DNA of 64,000 nucleotides from Pseudarthrobacter sp. NIBRBAC000502772 (GTDB lineage: Bacteria; Actinomycetota; Actinomycetes; Actinomycetales; Micrococcaceae): NCBI RefSeq assembly GCF_006517235.1, contig NZ_CP041188.1, forward strand, positions 3,844,001 to 3,908,000, in the 5' to 3' direction. How positions within the stretch are numbered: position 1 is the stretch's first letter; each line of letters begins with the position of its first letter. Shown piece after piece: positions 1 through 9,164 of the stretch. The position numbers and the translations under genes are program-made. The notes below the pieces were generated by a model, which was not told the DNA's origin, made no database searches, and was given only the letters and a program-made list of their open reading frames with translations.

Positions 1-603
1 CGGGAAGGACAGCGAGTCCACTTCCGGGCCGCCAGCCATACCGATGGGGGTGACGTTGATGATCAGGTCCGCGGTCCCGCCGTCGAGCGTTGCCCGCCAC
101 TGGAACCCGTACTGCTCTGCGAGCGCCCGGCCGGTTTCTTCGTTCCGGGCGATGACGGTGACGTCCGTGAAGCCGGCGTCCCGCAGGGCCGCGACGGTGG
201 CCTTGGCCATGCCGCCGGCGCCCTGGACCAGCACCGAGTAGTCCGTGGGCACGGCGTTGCTTTTGAGCAGCTGTTCGATCGCGGTGTAGTCCGTGTTGTA
301 GGCCTTGAGATGCCCGTCGGTGTTCACGATCGTGTTGACCGAATCGATGGCCTTGGCGGAAGGATCCAGCTCATCCACGAGGGCCATCACGTCCTCCTTG
401 TACGGCATGGACACAGCGCAGCCGCGGATTCCAAGGCCCCTAACGCCGGCGATCGCCTGGGCCAGGTCGGTGGGGGCGAAGGCCTTGTAGATCCAGTTCA
501 AGTCCAACTGGTCGTAGAGGTGGTTGTGGAACCGCGTCCCGTTGTTGCTGGGCCGGGCCGACAGCGAAATACACAGGGTCATGTCTTTATTCAGAATGGG
601 CAC
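1..603 (-). CDS. Shikimate dehydrogenase-like protein (SDH-L type), 3' end cut by window
   Basis: Only the first 201 codons are present; the C-terminus lies beyond base 1. The N-terminus reads VPILNKDMTLCISLSARPSN and continues with a RGCAVSMPYKE stretch carrying the presumed catalytic Lys, then VNTIVN, AYNTDY and a GAGGMAKA dinucleotide-binding loop. This is the shikimate/quinate dehydrogenase fold. The N-terminal pattern resembles Haemophilus SDH-L (HI0607) more than canonical AroE, so its role in aromatic amino acid synthesis is uncertain. I chose the GTG at 603 because the LNKD residues are conserved in the family; an in-frame ATG at 582 is the alternative. No partner gene is visible. Confidence 0.85.
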   Translation of the reverse strand, partial: MPILNKDMTLCISLSARPSNNGTRFHNHLYDQLDLNWIYKAFAPTDLAQAIAGVRGLGIRGCAVSMPYKEDVMALVDELDPSAKAIDSVNTIVNTDGHLKAYNTDYTAIEQLLKSNAVPTDYSVLVQGAGGMAKATVAALRDAGFTDVTVIARNEETGRALAEQYGFQWRATLDGGTADLIINVTPIGMAGGPEVDSLSFP

Positions 604-653
604 CTGTCTATTAAAGCGCCGTTGACCGATTCGGCGATGTGTTGCGGGCCAAG

Positions 654-2372
654 TTACGGGCAGCCGGTGCCTGCCGGATAGCTTCCGACGGCGGCGGGCA
701 GCTTCCCCGGGGCAGTCGCCTTGCCTGCCAGCACGGCAACGAGGGCGTCAAAAGCGCCAGGCGTGCGGCCGTAGAGCGCAATCTTCACCGGGGCAGTGGA
801 ATCCTGCAGCGGCCACGGCGCATCCAGTGCCACGGCGATGTCGCCCCCAACCGGCCGACCGGCGTAACCGATGAGGCTGACCAGGGGGCCCGCCCCGGTG
901 CCGAGCCCTGCCTTCGCTGCGGCAGCCTCAAACCGCGCCCGGTCCTGCGCTGATCCGCCCGCAATCCGGATGCTTCCCTCAACGATTGGCGCGCCGCAGT
1001 GTCCGGACAGCACCGTAACGGCGGCCGCGGAGACCCGCGCCGAGATGTCGGCGCCGCTGCCGGGGGCTGCGCTGGCGGGGGCCGACCCGGCAGGCGGCGA
1101 CGTGACGCGGCCGCGCCAGGTCATCATGGTGGCCACGCGGACAGCTGCTTCGTCCAGGCGGGCCGCCGGCAGTGTTCCGGCCGCGACAGCGCTAACGATG
1201 GCTGCGTGGGCCTGCCCCACGTCCGTGGGCATCAGGAGCAGGTCCGCGCCCGCGGCGAGCGCCGCCGTTGCTGCGGAGCCGCCCGGGTATTGCTGCTGGA
1301 CTGCGCCCATGTTGAGGGCATCGGTCACCGCCACACCCTTGAAGCCCATGCCGCGCAGCGCAGCATAGGTGGGGCCGGACAACGACGCCGGGACGCCGGG
1401 TTCCAGGGCCGGTACGGCGATGTGCCCGGTCATGACCATGGGCATACCCGTGGCGATGGCCGCCCGGAACGGCTTCCAGTCCCGGGCTTCGAGTTCCGCG
1501 ATGCCCGCGGGCTGCACCGGGAGGTCCTGGTGCGAGTCAACGGTGACGGAGCCGTGGCCGGGGAAATGCTTGACGGCGGGAAGGACGCCGGCCTCCTGCA
1601 TGCCCTGGGAAAACGCCACCGCCAGTGCTCCTGCTGCGTCCGGGTTGCCGGACATTGACCGGGCACCGATGGTGGGATCTGCCGGGCCGATGGTCACGTC
1701 CGCATCGGGGGCGAAGTCCACGGTGAAGCCCAGCGACGCGATCTCCGCGGCCAGGGCGCGGCCGGCGTCCTTGGCGAGTGGCGCATTGCCGGCGGCCCCG
1801 TAGCTCAGGGCCGTTGGCCATTCGGTCAGGGGCGCACCCAGTCGTGCCACGATCCCGCCCTCCTGGTCCACGCCGATGAGCCCGGGCCAGGGCCTGCCGT
1901 CGGCCTTGGCGGCCTTGGCCAGCCGGGCGTTGACAGCAGTCATGGCAGCCGGATCCGCCTGACCGCGCGCGTCGAGCGGGATGTTGTCGCCCATGATGAT
2001 GGACCCGGCCAGGTGGAGGCGCTCAATGGTGGAGGCCTGGGCTTCGGCGTCCGTGCCGGCGTACACGGGCATCAGCACCTGGCCGGCCTTCTCCTCGACC
2101 GACATCGCGGCCACGGCGGCCGCGGCGACATCCTGGTCCCGCTGCTCGGGGCCCCAGCCCAGCGGCAGCAGCCCGGGGTCAGGTGAGGGAGAAGCGGACA
2201 GAGGTGCCGTCGTCGGCCGCTCTGATTCCGGGGTTGAGGCGGGCGCAGGGCCGGAGGTCTCGGGGGCGGTGGCGGGAACTGCCGTGCAGGCAGTCAGTGC
2301 GGCCACGGCAGCGGCCGCAATGAGGAGGGTGGTTTTGTGAATACTGTCACGGGTCCAAAGGAACAAGGCCAT
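654..2372 (-). CDS. Glycoside hydrolase family 3 lipoprotein, NagZ-like beta-N-acetylhexosaminidase
   Basis: A 572-residue secreted protein. The N-terminus has a hydrophobic segment ending in a lipobox (ALTAC, about residue 28), then a Pro/Ser/Thr-rich linker to about residue 70, so it should be a lipid-anchored surface enzyme. The GH3 catalytic domain follows: GVDQEGG, the NagZ signature AVKHFPGHG with the nearby DSHQDLP loop holding the His/Asp general-acid dyad, and VTDALNMGAV with the likely Asp nucleophile. This points to removal of terminal N-acetylglucosamine from muropeptides or chitooligosaccharides. About 150 extra C-terminal residues are of unclear role. ATG at 2372 is preferred over the adjacent TTG at 2375. 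It is divergent from the next gene across about 75 bp. Confidence 0.88.
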   Translation of the reverse strand: MALFLWTRDSIHKTTLLIAAAAVAALTACTAVPATAPETSGPAPASTPESERPTTAPLSASPSPDPGLLPLGWGPEQRDQDVAAAAVAAMSVEEKAGQVLMPVYAGTDAEAQASTIERLHLAGSIIMGDNIPLDARGQADPAAMTAVNARLAKAAKADGRPWPGLIGVDQEGGIVARLGAPLTEWPTALSYGAAGNAPLAKDAGRALAAEIASLGFTVDFAPDADVTIGPADPTIGARSMSGNPDAAGALAVAFSQGMQEAGVLPAVKHFPGHGSVTVDSHQDLPVQPAGIAELEARDWKPFRAAIATGMPMVMTGHIAVPALEPGVPASLSGPTYAALRGMGFKGVAVTDALNMGAVQQQYPGGSAATAALAAGADLLLMPTDVGQAHAAIVSAVAAGTLPAARLDEAAVRVATMMTWRGRVTSPPAGSAPASAAPGSGADISARVSAAAVTVLSGHCGAPIVEGSIRIAGGSAQDRARFEAAAAKAGLGTGAGPLVSLIGYAGRPVGGDIAVALDAPWPLQDSTAPVKIALYGRTPGAFDALVAVLAGKATAPGKLPAAVGSYPAGTGCP

Positions 2373-2446
2373 CAAGACGATGCTACCCCTGCATTAGACT
2401 TGAATGCGGCGCGTGCCCAGGGATATCTGAACAGTTAGGGGAACGC

Positions 2447-3598
2447 ATGAAGATTGATTTCGCTTCATCGAAGCAATCAACTCTTGGTGTGGAATGGGAG
2501 CTGGCCCTGGTGGACGGCCAGACCGGCGAACTGGCATCAGTGGCCAACGAAGTACTCAGCGGCGTGGTTGCCAAGCACCCCGAACTCAACGAAGACGACG
2601 AACACCCGCACATCAAGCAGGAACTCCTGCTCAACACCGTGGAGCTGGTCACCGGCATCTGCGAGACTGCCGCCGAAGCCAAGGAAGACCTCAGCCGGTC
2701 CCTGGCCGCGGTGCGCGAAATCACCGATCCCATGGGCGTGGAGGTTTTCTGCGCCGGCAGCCACCCGTTCAGCCCGCCGCAGCTGCAGCCCGTGACGGAC
2801 AAGGCCCGGTATGCCAAGCTGATCGACCGCACCCAGTGGTGGGGCCGGCAGATGGTCATCTACGGCGTGCACGTCCACGTGGGCCTGGACCGGCGCGAAA
2901 AGGCACTCCCCGTGCTGGACGGCCTGGTCAACTATTTCCCGCATTTCCAGGCGCTCTCCGCGTCGAGCCCGTTCTGGGGCGGCGAGGACACCGGCTACGC
3001 ATCGCACCGGGCCCTGATGTTCCAGCAGCTGCCGACGGCAGGCCTGCCCTTCCAGTTCCGGTCCTGGGACGAATACGAGTCCTACGTCCAGGACATGTTC
3101 ACCACCGGTGTGATCGACACCCTCTCCGAGATCCGCTGGGACATCCGGCCCGTTCCCAACCTCGGCACCATCGAAATGCGCATCTGCGACGGCCTGGCCA
3201 CCCTGGAGGAGGTGGGCGCGATTGCCGCGCTCACCCAGTGCCTGGTGGATGAATTCTCCACCACCCTGGACAACGGCGGCACCATCCCCACCATGCCGCC
3301 GTGGCACATCCAGGAGAACAAGTGGCGTGCCGCCCGCTACGGCATGGAGGCCATCATCATCCTCGACGCCGCCGGCAACGAACAGCTGGTCACCGACCAC
3401 CTCCTGGAGACCCTGAACCGGCTTGAGCCGGTGGCCGCGAAGCTCGGCTGCCCCGACGAACTGGCCGACGTCGAGAAGATCATCCGCCGCGGCGCCGGGT
3501 ACCAGCGGCAGCGCCGCGTCGCTGCCGAACACGGCGGCGACCTGCAGGCCGTGGTGCTGGACCTGGTCAAGCAGATGCGGAACGGGCCGACGGGCTAA
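2447..3598 (+). CDS. Carboxylate-amine ligase, YbdK / glutamate-cysteine ligase 2 family
   Basis: A 383-residue cytoplasmic ATP-grasp-like ligase of the GCS2 family. Visible landmarks are TLGVEWELALVD at the N-terminus (Glu ligands), VHVHVGLDRREKA in the middle, and the LGTIEMRICDG stretch typical of YbdK proteins. E. coli YbdK has weak gamma-glutamylcysteine ligase activity, but the physiological substrate is unknown. Because this genome also carries mycothiol genes, a glutathione role should not be assumed. The ATG at 2447 is preceded by a purine-rich AGGGGA ribosome-binding site. A long inverted repeat follows the stop codon. Confidence 0.85.
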   Translation: MKIDFASSKQSTLGVEWELALVDGQTGELASVANEVLSGVVAKHPELNEDDEHPHIKQELLLNTVELVTGICETAAEAKEDLSRSLAAVREITDPMGVEVFCAGSHPFSPPQLQPVTDKARYAKLIDRTQWWGRQMVIYGVHVHVGLDRREKALPVLDGLVNYFPHFQALSASSPFWGGEDTGYASHRALMFQQLPTAGLPFQFRSWDEYESYVQDMFTTGVIDTLSEIRWDIRPVPNLGTIEMRICDGLATLEEVGAIAALTQCLVDEFSTTLDNGGTIPTMPPWHIQENKWRAARYGMEAIIILDAAGNEQLVTDHLLETLNRLEPVAAKLGCPDELADVEKIIRRGAGYQRQRRVAAEHGGDLQAVVLDLVKQMRNGPTG

Positions 3599-3608
3599 AT
3601 CCCACCCG

Positions 3609-3667
3609 TTGCTCTATCAGTTGTGGTCCCTAAACCGGCGGTTTGGGGACCACAACTGGTAGAGCAA
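3609..3667. repeat. Near-perfect 29-bp inverted repeat (REP-like hairpin)
   Basis: The arms 3609-3637 and 3639-3667 are complementary over 29 bp apart from two positions that pair as G-U in one RNA orientation; a single base (3638) separates them. It starts 11 bp after the ybdK-like stop and ends 21 bp before the tsaD stop, between convergent genes, so it may act as a bidirectional terminator. No clear U-run follows, and its length and symmetry look more like a dispersed REP/BIME-type element. Confidence 0.8.
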
Positions 3668-3687
3668 GTTGGTTTTCGGCAGTCGCG

Positions 3688-4863
3688 TTAGGCGGGGAGT
3701 GAAACCTCGGTGACCGGCATCGAGGAATCCGGGGCGAAGCGGATGCCGCTGGGCCCGATCCCGGCCATCACCAGCTGCGCACCGAGGGCCGCCACCATGG
3801 CGCCGTTGTCCGTGCACAGGTCAAGCGGCGGCACGTGGAGTCTGATTCCGGCGGACGCACAACGCTGGCCGGTGAGTTCGCGCAGCCGGGAGTTGGCCGC
3901 CACGCCCCCACCCAAAAGAACGTCTTTGATGCCATGCTCCCGGCAGGCCAGGACGGCCTTGGACGTGATCACATCCACCACTGCTTCCTGGAAAGCTGCG
4001 GCGATGTCGGCCACCGGCACGTCTTCGCCGCGGGCCTCGAACTGCTCGACGCACCGCGCCACTGCCGTCTTCAGGCCGCTGAAGGACCAGTCGTAGCGGT
4101 GCTTTCCAGGCTCCTCGGCGGTACCCATGTACTTGGGCTGGCTGAGGCCGCGCGGGAAGCGGATGGCTTTGGCGTTGCCGGTGCGGGCCAGCCTGTCGAT
4201 GGCCGGGCCGCCCGGGTAGCCAAGGCCCAGGATGCGGGCCACCTTGTCGTAGGCCTCGCCCGCAGCGTCGTCGATGGTGGAGCCGAGGAGCTGGACGTCG
4301 CTGGTGATGCTGTTGATCTTCAGGATTTCGGTATGCCCACCGGAGACCAGCAGGGCGCCCAGGTTCTCGGGGAGACGGCCTTCGTGGCCGAGCCCAACCG
4401 CAAGGCTGGCGGGACGGCCGGCGGTGCCGCTGGCACCAGGGCCGGCGGCACCAGAGCCGGCGGCAGCTCCGCCGTCGGACTTCCCATCCAGCAGCCCGAC
4501 GCCGACGTGCGCCACCAGGTGGTTGATGGCATACAGCGGTTTACCGGTGGCCACGGCGAGGGCCTTCGCGGCGCAGACCCCCACCATCAGTGCTCCTGCG
4601 AGCCCCGGCCCGGACGTGACGGCGATGGCGTCCACGTCCTCCAGCGTCACATCGGCGTCGGCCAGGGCCTGGCGCAGGGTGGGCACAAACGCATCAAGGT
4701 GTGCGCGGGAGGCGATCTCGGGGATCACGCCGCCGAAGCGGACGTGCTCGTCCATCGAGGAGGACACGGTGTTGGTGAGCAGCGTAGTGCCGCGGACGAT
4801 GCCGACGCCGGTTTCGTCGCAGGAGGATTCGATGCCCAGCACCAGGGGCTGCGAGCGGTTCAT
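3688..4863 (-). CDS. tsaD: tRNA N6-adenosine threonylcarbamoyltransferase TsaD
   Basis: A 391-residue cytoplasmic ASKHA-fold enzyme that transfers threonylcarbamoyl to A37 of ANN-decoding tRNAs (t6A) with TsaB and TsaE. It begins [17 protein letters not shown], and has [15 protein letters not shown], the metal-binding region [11 protein letters not shown] (H115, H119), LVSGGHTEI, and [13 protein letters not shown] followed by CTDNGAMVA. Residues about 127-163, just after the metal-binding helix, contain a Gly/Ala/Ser-rich insert that looks disordered. It is the last gene of an overlapping operon; its ATG overlaps the end of rimI by 4 bp. Confidence 0.97.
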   Translation of the reverse strand: MNRSQPLVLGIESSCDETGVGIVRGTTLLTNTVSSSMDEHVRFGGVIPEIASRAHLDAFVPTLRQALADADVTLEDVDAIAVTSGPGLAGALMVGVCAAKALAVATGKPLYAINHLVAHVGVGLLDGKSDGGAAAGSGAAGPGASGTAGRPASLAVGLGHEGRLPENLGALLVSGGHTEILKINSITSDVQLLGSTIDDAAGEAYDKVARILGLGYPGGPAIDRLARTGNAKAIRFPRGLSQPKYMGTAEEPGKHRYDWSFSGLKTAVARCVEQFEARGEDVPVADIAAAFQEAVVDVITSKAVLACREHGIKDVLLGGGVAANSRLRELTGQRCASAGIRLHVPPLDLCTDNGAMVAALGAQLVMAGIGPSGIRFAPDSSMPVTEVSLPA

Positions 4864-5399
4864 GCCTTGCCTGCTTCTGTTGTGGGATCGGGGGCTGGTG
4901 TGTGGGCTGGTGCGGCATCGGCAGTGGCTTCGGGGACCAGCTGCAGCCGCATGATGAGGGCGTCAACGCCGTCGCGGTAGTACCCGCGGCGGACGTGGAT
5001 CTGTTCGAAGCCGAACCGCACGTACAGCTGCTGCGCCCGGGGGTTGTCCGCGCGGACCTCCAGGAGCACGTCCGCCGCCCCGCGGAGCCCGGCTTCCGTG
5101 ATCAGCCTGGTCAGCAGCGTAGAGCCGATGCCCCGGCCTTCGAATTCAGGCACGACGGCGATGGTCTGGACATCCGCGATGGGCTCGATGCACATCAGGC
5201 CGGCGTAGCCCACTATCTCCCCGCCGCTTTCCGCCACCAGGTAACGGCGCGTTTCCGGCTGGGACAGTTCGGACAGGAACATGTGCAGCGGCCACGCGTC
5301 CGCAGGGAACAGCCGCTGTTCGAGGGCGTCCACGGCGGGCACGTCCTCCAGGGTCATGTCCCGGAAAACCACTCCGTCAGCGCTGGTCGGCATGCTCAC
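4860..5399 (-). CDS. rimI: Ribosomal protein S18-alanine N-acetyltransferase RimI
   Basis: A 179-residue GNAT protein. The core runs [21 protein letters not shown] to the acetyl-CoA loop [15 protein letters not shown], then [20 protein letters not shown], which is characteristic of RimI. The C-terminal about 25 residues are Ala/Pro/Thr-rich. RimI acetylates the N-terminal Ala of ribosomal protein S18. Its place between tsaB and tsaD is common in actinobacteria. The start is GTG at 5399, overlapping the tsaB stop; an ATG two codons later (5393) is possible. The reading frame overlaps both neighbours, implying translational coupling. Confidence 0.94.
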   Translation of the reverse strand: MSMPTSADGVVFRDMTLEDVPAVDALEQRLFPADAWPLHMFLSELSQPETRRYLVAESGGEIVGYAGLMCIEPIADVQTIAVVPEFEGRGIGSTLLTRLITEAGLRGAADVLLEVRADNPRAQQLYVRFGFEQIHVRRGYYRDGVDALIMRLQLVPEATADAAPAHTPAPDPTTEAGKA

Positions 5400-6067
5400 A
5401 GGGCCCGCTTCCGTGGGCCGGGGACCTGGGCATCCGATTCCCGGAGGTACAGGGGTGTGGAGTCGAGCAGCTGCCCGCCCGCTGCCAGCCGGGCCAAGGC
5501 GAACTGTCCGAGGTAGAGGGCGTCCGGCTGTTCGTTGCTGAAGTCCGGGTCTGCGCGCAGCACGTCACTGTAGAGTCCGGCGCCGGCGCCGTAGGCCGGG
5601 AGGTCCGGCAGGTCGGCCGCGAAGCTGACGTGCGGGCCGTCCTCGAGCTGCGGCAACTGGCCGTCGGCGAGGCTGTACCGCGCCCAGTAGACCTCTTTGC
5701 GCCGGGCATCCGTGACCACCAGGAATTCGGCCGCGGCGTCGGTGGACTCAGCCACTTCCAATGCCACGGCGTCCAGGCTCATCAGCCCGTACAGCGGTTT
5801 GTCCCAGACGAAGGCCAGTGTCCGGGCGGTTGCGATCCCCGAGCGCAGGCCGGTGAACGGGCCGGGGCCCACGCCTGTCACGATCGCGTCAATGTCCGGG
5901 CCGGCGACGCCCGCAGAGGCCAGCAGGTCCTCGATGCCGGGTGCAAGCACTTCGGCGTGGCTGCGCGTGTCCTCGGTGGAGAAGCTGGCCACCACGCCTT
6001 CGAGGGCGTCGTCCGAGACGAGTGCCGCACTGGCCACGGCGGAGGTGTCGATGGCGAGAATAAGCAT
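5396..6067 (-). CDS. tsaB: tRNA threonylcarbamoyladenosine biosynthesis protein TsaB
   Basis: A 223-residue ASKHA-fold paralogue of TsaD that acts as the scaffold of the bacterial t6A complex. It begins MLILAIDTSAVASAAL, has HAEVLAPGIEDLLASAG and GVGPGPFTGLRSGIATARTL, the usual TsaB signature, and lacks the TsaD metal-binding histidines, as expected for a non-catalytic partner. The ATG overlaps the last base of tsaE and the stop overlaps the start of rimI. Confidence 0.95.
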   Translation of the reverse strand: MLILAIDTSAVASAALVSDDALEGVVASFSTEDTRSHAEVLAPGIEDLLASAGVAGPDIDAIVTGVGPGPFTGLRSGIATARTLAFVWDKPLYGLMSLDAVALEVAESTDAAAEFLVVTDARRKEVYWARYSLADGQLPQLEDGPHVSFAADLPDLPAYGAGAGLYSDVLRADPDFSNEQPDALYLGQFALARLAAGGQLLDSTPLYLRESDAQVPGPRKRAL

Positions 6068-6666
6068 CAGGGTGTCCCTTCGAAGGCGCCGCCGAGGACA
6101 GGCTTGGTGCTCCAGCGGGGACCAAACCCGCGCAGCACGATGGTGCGGGGTTCGTCAAAGTCCTCGGTGTCGAAGTCGAGGATTTCGGTGTGGCCGGGCA
6201 TTGGTTCCGCGGCGCCTATGGCGTCCAGCCCGATTGCCCGGTGCAGGTCCACTTCCAGCCGGCTCTCGCTCAGGTGCTCCACCCGGCCGCGCCCCCATTC
6301 CACCACGGTCACGGACGAGTCCAGCGTGTTTTCCAGGTCAATGTCGTCAATTTCCGACGCCGATCCCAGCCGGTACGCGTCCACGTGCACCAGGTCCGGG
6401 CCACCGGGCCGCGGGCCGTCGGGCAGGTTGGGATGGATGCGGACCAGGACAAACGTGGGCGAGATGATTCCCGCGCGCACGCCCAGCCCTTCGCCGAGCC
6501 CCTGCGTGAAGGTGGTTTTCCCGGCACCCAGCTCGCCGGTCAGCACCAACAGATCCCCGGCCTGCAGCTCCGCCCCTAAAGCGGCACCGAGCGAGTGCGT
6601 CTCATCCGCCGTCGAGACTCTCAGCGTCTGTTCCCAGGCGGGCATCTCTGCCGGGAGCACGCTCAC
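6067..6666 (-). CDS. tsaE: tRNA threonylcarbamoyladenosine biosynthesis ATPase TsaE
   Basis: A 199-residue P-loop ATPase. LTGELGAGKTTFTQGLGEGL is the Walker A region; SPTFVLV and LVHVDAYRLG follow, and TVVEWGRGRVEHL is the usual TsaE motif. It is longer than E. coli TsaE (about 153 residues) because of a Pro/Gly-rich loop before HVDAYRL and a C-terminal extension of about 40 residues. It drives turnover of the TsaBD complex. The start is GTG at 6666, overlapping the alr stop by 4 bp. Confidence 0.94.
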   Translation of the reverse strand: MSVLPAEMPAWEQTLRVSTADETHSLGAALGAELQAGDLLVLTGELGAGKTTFTQGLGEGLGVRAGIISPTFVLVRIHPNLPDGPRPGGPDLVHVDAYRLGSASEIDDIDLENTLDSSVTVVEWGRGRVEHLSESRLEVDLHRAIGLDAIGAAEPMPGHTEILDFDTEDFDEPRTIVLRGFGPRWSTKPVLGGAFEGTP

Positions 6667-7916
6667 GGCGCTGCCTGCCCCGCGTCGGGAGTGCCGGCGT
6701 CGGGATTGCCAACGGCAGAACGGCCGACGGCGGGACTTTCGTTAATGAACCGGCGCGGCACCCGCGGACTGATCCGGGTCACGATCTCGTAGTTGTTGGT
6801 GCCGGCGGCGACCGCCCAGTCGTCCGCCGTGGGACCGCCGTCGTCCCCGTTGCCGAACAGCACCGCCTCGGCGCCGACGAGGTCTGCGCCGGCGGGGCCG
6901 ATGTTGCCGAGGTCGATGACCATCTGGTCCATGGCGATCCGGCCCACCACGGGGTAGGTCCGGCCGGCCACCCGGACGGGACCGCCGGTGGCAATGCGCG
7001 GCACACCGTCCGCGTAGCCCAGCGGGATCAGCGCCAGGGTGCTGGGGCCGCTGGTGCGGTAGCGCAGGCCGTAGGAGACGCCCTGCCCGTCGGGGACCTG
7101 CTTGCATTGGGACACCAGGGTGCGCAGCGTCATCGCGGGCCGGAGGCCCAGTTCGGCGGACGTCTGGCCTTCGAAGGGCGAGAGACCGTAGATGCCCAGG
7201 CCCACGCGGACCAGGTCAAAGTGTGTATCGGGGCGGGACAGCGTGGCGGGGGTGTTGGCCAGGTGACGGACTTCAGCGTCCACACCGGCGTCCTCGGCCA
7301 CAGCCAGCACCTCGCGGAAGGCCGCCAATTGTTCATCGGTTTCCGGCCGTTCGGGTTCATCTGCCACGGACAGGTGGGAGAAGATGCCCACCACGCGCAG
7401 GAGGCCCTGGTCCTGGTACTCCATGGCTTCGCCCAGCAGCTGGTCCCAGGCATCGAGCGCTACGCCGTTCCGGCCCAGGCCCGTGTCCACTTTCAGGTGG
7501 ATCCGTGCGGGACGCTCCTGGTCACGCGCGGCGGCCACAATCCGGTCCAGTTCCCATCCGGAGCAGCCGATGTCGACGCCGGCAGCCACGGCTGCGGCGA
7601 AGTTGCTTTCCGCCGTGTGCAGCCAGGCCAGCAGGGGGGCGTCGATGCCCGCGGCCCGCAGAGCCAGCGCCTCGGAGATATGTGCGACGCCCAGCCAGGA
7701 TGCGCCGGCTTCGAGGGCGGCCCGGGCCACCGGCACCGCGCCGTGTCCGTAGGCGTCGGCCTTCACCACGGCCATGACCTTCGCGGGTGAGGCCGCGCCT
7801 GCCAGCCGCCGCACGTTGTGGCGGATGGCGTCCAGGTCGATAACGGCGGACCGCTCGTACAGAGGATCAGGTCCTGAGGCCGCGCTGAAGTCACCGGTTG
7901 TTACGGGATAAGTCAC
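6663..7916 (-). CDS. alr: Alanine racemase
   Basis: A 417-residue PLP-dependent fold-type III enzyme making D-alanine for peptidoglycan. The PLP lysine lies in VMAVVKADAYGHG; HLKVDTGLGRNG and the second catalytic Tyr region SYGLRYRTSG are present, as is RIAMDQMVIDLG. The last about 30 residues, after the family core, are Asp/Gly/Ala-rich. The start is GTG at 7916, 5 codons before the first conserved residues; the exact start is uncertain. It is the first gene of the alr-tsaE-tsaB-rimI-tsaD operon, with a short spacer upstream to the 3' end of the PfkB gene. Confidence 0.96.
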   Translation of the reverse strand: MTYPVTTGDFSAASGPDPLYERSAVIDLDAIRHNVRRLAGAASPAKVMAVVKADAYGHGAVPVARAALEAGASWLGVAHISEALALRAAGIDAPLLAWLHTAESNFAAAVAAGVDIGCSGWELDRIVAAARDQERPARIHLKVDTGLGRNGVALDAWDQLLGEAMEYQDQGLLRVVGIFSHLSVADEPERPETDEQLAAFREVLAVAEDAGVDAEVRHLANTPATLSRPDTHFDLVRVGLGIYGLSPFEGQTSAELGLRPAMTLRTLVSQCKQVPDGQGVSYGLRYRTSGPSTLALIPLGYADGVPRIATGGPVRVAGRTYPVVGRIAMDQMVIDLGNIGPAGADLVGAEAVLFGNGDDGGPTADDWAVAAGTNNYEIVTRISPRVPRRFINESPAVGRSAVGNPDAGTPDAGQAAP

Positions 7917-8002
7917 GTTAGTGATTCTAGTGCGGGCGCTCGGGGCGGGATAATCGCGCCGCGTTCCGGCACCCGGCGCCGTGGCGCCCGGGCGCTACGG
8001 CG

Positions 8003-9094
8003 TCAGGCGTCGGACAGGTGCGCGATGGTGGCGGTGGCCCGGCGCTGCGCTGCCAGCGGGACGTCGCTGATGATGTCTTCCAGGAAACCGAAGCGGCGAA
8101 GCCACTGGCTGCTCTGGCGTTCCGGCCGGGAGTTGGCCCGCTTCCACCAGTCGGCGATGTCTCCCCAGCCAGGCGCCGCCAGCGATCCGCCCACCTCCTG
8201 CACGGCCAGGGAGGCGCAGAGGTTGGCAAAGCGGAGCCGGTTGCCCAGCGGCCAGCCGGCCAGGCTGCCCACGATGAAGGCCGCGTCAAAGCAATCGCCG
8301 GCCCCGGTGGGATCGTAGGCGGCCACCGGCAACGACGGCACCCACTCTTCCTCCCCGGTTTCCGAGTCCACGGCCATGGCACCCTGCGCACCGAGCGTCA
8401 CCACGGCCACGGGCACGCGGTCCGCCAGCGCATACAGCGCGGACCACGGATTGTCCTTCCCCGTGAACGCCATGGCCTCACGCTGGTTGGGCAGGAAAGC
8501 ATGGAAGTACTGCAGGTTCTCCAGCCGCACCGGAGCCCATTCCCCGCTGGGATCCCAGCCCACATCCCCGAACAGCTTGACCCCCGCCTGGTGCGCGGCC
8601 ACCGCCCACGGCTCGATCTCAGCGTCCAACGCGGCAATGCCGGCGAGCGCCTGCGGCGGCGAACCGATCAGTTCCGACGACGTCACGGGGGCCGGATGGC
8701 CATGCGTCACCAGGGAACGGTCGTTGTGGACGCTGAGCGAGACGGTGACCGGGGAATGCCACCCAGGAATGCGGCGCGACAGGCTCAGGTCCACGTGTTC
8801 CTGCCCGGCCAGGATTTTCCAGTTGTAGTCGCCGTAGCCATCGTCGCCGAAGGCGGCTGCGAGTCCCGTGCGCAGTCCCAGCCTCGCCGCGGCGATGGCC
8901 TGGTTCGCGACGCCGCCGGGGCAGCTGCCCATGCCTTCGCTCCAGATTTCCGTGCCCGGCTCGGGCGCGTGCGGCAGTCCGGTGAAGATGATGTCCTGGA
9001 AAACCGTGCCGGCCAGCAGCAGGTCGAACCCGCCGTCGGACGGTGCGCGAACGGTTGAGAGCGGATCGAAGCGGCGGTCCGGGATGGCGTCCAT
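8003..9094 (-). CDS. PfkB-family carbohydrate kinase
   Basis: A 363-residue ribokinase-like kinase. PGGVANQAIAAARLG is the N-terminal PfkB motif, LPNQREAMAFTG the mid-domain substrate/ATP region, and AYDPTGAGDCFDAAFI the C-terminal PfkB signature with the catalytic Asp and anion-hole Gly residues. The substrate cannot be read from sequence. It is divergent from a GH4 phosphoglycosidase gene, which fits a role in intracellular sugar-phosphate use. The open frame extends upstream beyond 9094, but family alignment and the divergent gene favour the ATG at 9094. No strong ribosome-binding site is seen there. Confidence 0.87.
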   Translation of the reverse strand: MDAIPDRRFDPLSTVRAPSDGGFDLLLAGTVFQDIIFTGLPHAPEPGTEIWSEGMGSCPGGVANQAIAAARLGLRTGLAAAFGDDGYGDYNWKILAGQEHVDLSLSRRIPGWHSPVTVSLSVHNDRSLVTHGHPAPVTSSELIGSPPQALAGIAALDAEIEPWAVAAHQAGVKLFGDVGWDPSGEWAPVRLENLQYFHAFLPNQREAMAFTGKDNPWSALYALADRVPVAVVTLGAQGAMAVDSETGEEEWVPSLPVAAYDPTGAGDCFDAAFIVGSLAGWPLGNRLRFANLCASLAVQEVGGSLAAPGWGDIADWWKRANSRPERQSSQWLRRFGFLEDIISDVPLAAQRRATATIAHLSDA

Positions 9095-9164
9095 GTCCGG
9101 CAGACTACGCCCTGCCGCGGCCCCACGGTAGGGGCGCGCCCGGCGGCGCCCTAGACTGCTGACT

